Source: DASPKO01 sp035628055
GTDB taxonomy: Bacteria; Planctomycetota; Phycisphaerae; Phycisphaerales; UBA1924
DNA: 15,104 bases
Direction of reading: 5' to 3'
NCBI GenBank assembly: GCA_035628055.1
Contig: DASPKO010000144.1
Location: 1-15,104, forward strand
A program made the position numbers and the translations under genes. This document shows positions 12,902 to 15,104 of this stretch, piece after piece. Every line of letters begins with the position of its first letter. The stretch's first letter is position 1. The notes beneath the pieces are model-generated. The model saw only the letters and a list, made by a program, of their open reading frames with translations. It was not told the origin of the DNA and did no database searches.

Positions 12902-14557
12902 GTGACCCGGCGTGCGGCGAGCGTGGTGCTGGCGGGCCTGGCCGTCGCGGCCGCGGCCCGGGCGGCGCCGCCCGCGCCGATGGGAGCGCTGCCCCGCCCG
13001 CAGCCCATCTTCGACCCGGCGCTGTTCCCGGCATGGGAGCCGGAGGACGAGGCCTTGCTGGTCGAGCTGGCCCGGTCGCTCTACCACCTGGGCGACGAGG
13101 GGGCCGGGCGGGCCCTCGCCTCGCTGCGCTCGATGCGCGACCCGGCCCTGGCGCCCCTCCTGGCGCGCCTGGCCACGAGCGAGCGGGCCGTGCTGCGCGT
13201 GCAGGGAGTGCTCGGGCTGGCCGAGCTGCGGAGCCCGCCCGAGGTGGACCTGCTGATGGTGCGCCGCGCCGGCGACGTTCGCGAGCAGCTCGCGGTGCTC
13301 GGCGAGGCCCTGCGCGGCGGGATGATTCGCCCGGAACAGCTCGAGGACGTGGCCCGGTGGCCGGGAGTCGACGACACGCTGGCGGTGCTGGTGCTCGGGC
13401 AGGTGCGCCGCGCCGGCGGCCTCGTCGAGCCGGACGAGCTCCAGCGCCGCCTGAGCAGCCCCAACCGGGCGGCGGCGGTGCTGGCGGCGGTGGAGCTCGT
13501 GCAGCAGGGCGGGGGCGGACCGGCACTCCGCGTGCTCGACGAGGTGATGGCCCTGCCACCCGGAACCCGCGCCGCGGCGCTGGTGCGCGTGCTGGACTAC
13601 ATCGGTCAGGAGCGCCTGGAGCGGCTGGCGCCGTTCGTCGAGCGCGTGCTCACCGAGGCGCGAGACGACCCGGGCGTGCGCCAGCGAGCCCTGGCCGCGC
13701 TGGTGGCGATCGCTCCCGGCTCGGCCGCGGCGGAGTGGAGCGCCAGCTACGCCGCCGGCGACGCCGCGGAGCGCGCCCGGCTCGGGCTGATGGCCCTGTC
13801 GGCCGGGGTCACGAGCGGGCAGGGCGTGGGCGCCGAGTACCTCGCCGCGCTGCGCGCCGCGACGGACCCGCTGGTGGCCCAGATGGCCCGCGCGGGCGCG
13901 GCCGCCACCGCGATGCTCCGCCGCGGCGGCGAGGGCGAGGCCGGGGGTCCCGATGCGGGCCCGGTGGTCGGGCTCGTTGAGCTGGACGTGCCGGCGGCCA
14001 CGCTCTGGGCCCTCGAGCTGGCCCGCAAGGCCGGCCCCCCGCACGCCACGCCGATCCGCGCCGCGGTGATCGGTCGGGCGGCCCTCGCGGTGGCCGGGTC
14101 GGCTCCGGTCGAGCCCTGGCGCCTGGAGCTCGCGATGCGGGCCGCGCGCGAGCTGGCCCTCGACGACCCGCAGGCGCTGGCGGGACGGCTGCGCGCGGCC
14201 GGGGAGGCCGGGGACGAGCCGCTTCTGACGGCGCTGCTGGCGGGCGTGCTCGAATCGGGCGTCTCGCCTCCGGCATCCTTCACGGAGGCGTGCCGCGGGC
14301 GCGGGGGCCTGCCGGCCGCGCTCTGCGAGCTCGTGCAGGCCCGGGGACGGGGCGAGGCGGGGCTGACCGACCCGGAGGGACTGGCCCGCATCGCCCTCTC
14401 GGGGCCCGCCGCGCCCGACGTCGTGCGCGTCCAGGCGGCGTGGCTGGCCCTCAAGGCCCGCGGGCGCACCCAGGCGGCTCTCGCCCGGCTCACGGCGCTC
14501 GCGCCCGCGCCCGGCGCCGACCCGGCGCCCCAGCCGCCCCGGCGCCCCGACAACTAG
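12902..14557 (+). CDS. exported HEAT-repeat protein
   Basis: This 551-residue protein starts with a classic signal sequence (TRRAASVVLAGLAVAAAARAAP), which fixes the GTG at 12902 as the start; the nearest ATG would remove the leader. The TAAGGG around the previous stop codon supplies a weak ribosome site 3 nt away, so coupling with the TIGR00266 gene is likely. The body is helical repeats of HEAT type (for example ALASLRSMRDPALAPLLARL and RAVLRVQGVLGLAELRSP), ending in a Pro/Ala-rich tail. No catalytic motif was seen. It resembles the protein at 1269-3176 in layout (leader, Pro-rich linker, HEAT array) but not obviously in sequence. It is probably a periplasmic scaffold of unknown partner. 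The stop codon TAG is also the start of a TAGACT box of the next gene. Confidence 0.8.
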   Translation: MTRRAASVVLAGLAVAAAARAAPPAPMGALPRPQPIFDPALFPAWEPEDEALLVELARSLYHLGDEGAGRALASLRSMRDPALAPLLARLATSERAVLRVQGVLGLAELRSPPEVDLLMVRRAGDVREQLAVLGEALRGGMIRPEQLEDVARWPGVDDTLAVLVLGQVRRAGGLVEPDELQRRLSSPNRAAAVLAAVELVQQGGGGPALRVLDEVMALPPGTRAAALVRVLDYIGQERLERLAPFVERVLTEARDDPGVRQRALAALVAIAPGSAAAEWSASYAAGDAAERARLGLMALSAGVTSGQGVGAEYLAALRAATDPLVAQMARAGAAATAMLRRGGEGEAGGPDAGPVVGLVELDVPAATLWALELARKAGPPHATPIRAAVIGRAALAVAGSAPVEPWRLELAMRAARELALDDPQALAGRLRAAGEAGDEPLLTALLAGVLESGVSPPASFTEACRGRGGLPAALCELVQARGRGEAGLTDPEGLARIALSGPAAPDVVRVQAAWLALKARGRTQAALARLTALAPAPGADPAPQPPRRPDN

Positions 14558-14567
14558 ACTGCCCCCG

Positions 14568-15104
14568 ATGCCCACCGGCCGCGACCCCGACCGCCTTGCC
14601 GCCCAGGTCCTCCTGGTCGATGACGAGCCCGATCACGCCGACGTCATGGCCGAGGCCCTGCGAAAGCCCGGACACGTCTGCACGATCGTGAATGGCGTGG
14701 CCGCGGCGCTCGACGAGCTGCGCCACGGGGCGTTCGACATCATCGTGACCGACCTGCGGATGCCCTCATCGGCGGGCGCCGAGGGCGTGGCCCCCGACGG
14801 GGGCGACGCGGGCCTGGTGGTCCTGCGGGCCGGGCGCCGCCTCCAGCCGCACGCCGAGACCATCATGGTGACAGCGCACGGCGACGTGGCGACGGCCCGG
14901 GCGGCGTTCAAGGAGGGCGTCTTCGATTTCATCGAGAAGCCCCTGGACCTCGAGCTCTTCCGCAACCTGGTGAACCGCGCCGCCGAGGCCGTGCTCCTGC
15001 GGCACGAGAGCACCGACCTGGGGCTGGGCGGCGAGCTGGTCCAGCACGAGGGGTTCGAGGGGATCATCGCCGGGTCCGAGCCGATGCGCAAGATCCTGCG
15101 CACG
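14568..15104 (+). CDS. NtrC-type sigma-54-dependent response regulator, truncated by window edge
   Basis: The visible 179 codons encode a receiver domain and the first residues of a sigma-54 AAA+ activator domain (FEGIIAGSEPMRKILRT); the frame is open at the right edge. The receiver has acidic pocket residues Asp18-Asp19, phosphoacceptor Asp62 (VTDLRMP), Thr102 and Lys124 (EKP), so it should be phosphorylated by a histidine kinase and then activate RpoN promoters. Between Asp62-LRMP and the following helix there is a Gly/Ala-rich insert (residues about 67-81) longer than usual. The start ATG is 10 nt after the HEAT gene's stop. No Shine-Dalgarno sequence is visible; TAGACT ends 7 nt upstream of the ATG. 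Targets and the partner kinase are not in the window, and I found no clear sigma-54 promoter here. Confidence 0.88.
   Translation, partial: MPTGRDPDRLAAQVLLVDDEPDHADVMAEALRKPGHVCTIVNGVAAALDELRHGAFDIIVTDLRMPSSAGAEGVAPDGGDAGLVVLRAGRRLQPHAETIMVTAHGDVATARAAFKEGVFDFIEKPLDLELFRNLVNRAAEAVLLRHESTDLGLGGELVQHEGFEGIIAGSEPMRKILRT

Noticed and set aside
11960..14575. 871-codon open frame on the minus strand
   Set aside because: It is antisense to the TIGR00266 and HEAT genes, rich in Arg/Gly/Pro/His, and without recognisable domains. It is a normal by-product of very high GC content.

Overview
This is a very GC-rich bacterial chromosomal window. It most likely comes from a planctomycete of the class Phycisphaerae. 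The main clue is the secreted protein at 5582-7321. It ends in two calcium-loop repeats of the 'D-N-G-D-G ... D-x-S-x-F-L' kind and stops on a terminal Gly-Cys, the layout of the GC-type dockerin tails typical of Phycisphaerae. Prepilin-type proteins with an AFTLVE cleavage site, degenerate Ser/Thr-kinase proteins and secreted HEAT-repeat proteins fit the same group. No tRNA, rRNA, CRISPR array, transposase or phage gene was seen.

Layout. (1) 1-1070, minus: a TPR-repeat protein cut by the left edge. It diverges from (2) 1269-3176, plus: an exported HEAT-repeat protein. (3) 3236-4045, minus: a kinase-fold protein that has lost every catalytic residue (a pseudokinase); its leader contains a paired-hairpin palindrome. 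(4) 4298-5500, plus: 4-hydroxyphenylpyruvate dioxygenase, closed by a clear intrinsic terminator. (5) 5582-7321, plus: an exported Asp-box (sialidase/BNR-like) propeller with the dockerin tail. (6) 7390-7507: a promoter followed about 85 nt later by a strong hairpin-T10 terminator, with no convincing gene between; this is a candidate small RNA or attenuator. (7) 7617-7886 and 7942-9420: an FmdB-like protein missing most zinc ligands, then an exported M28 zinc aminopeptidase with an FN3-like tail.

(8) 9579-11963 is a tight three-gene operon and the most unusual part. It encodes an 88-residue exported peptide with 12 cysteines, an unrecognised 300-residue membrane-anchored protein, and a single polypeptide that fuses a MauE/DoxX-type redox membrane domain to a complete type II/IV pseudopilin. 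I infer that these genes make, oxidise and display or export a disulfide-rich product. (9) 12095-14557: a TIGR00266/AIM24 family protein and a second exported HEAT-repeat protein in one operon. (10) 14568 to the right edge: an NtrC-type sigma-54 response regulator, truncated.

Several starts without a Shine-Dalgarno sequence (5582, 7617, 7942, 14568) have a TAGACT-like hexamer 5-7 nt before the ATG. This looks like the -10 box of leaderless transcripts. Other genes have ordinary GGAG-type ribosome sites, so the window appears to use both modes of initiation.
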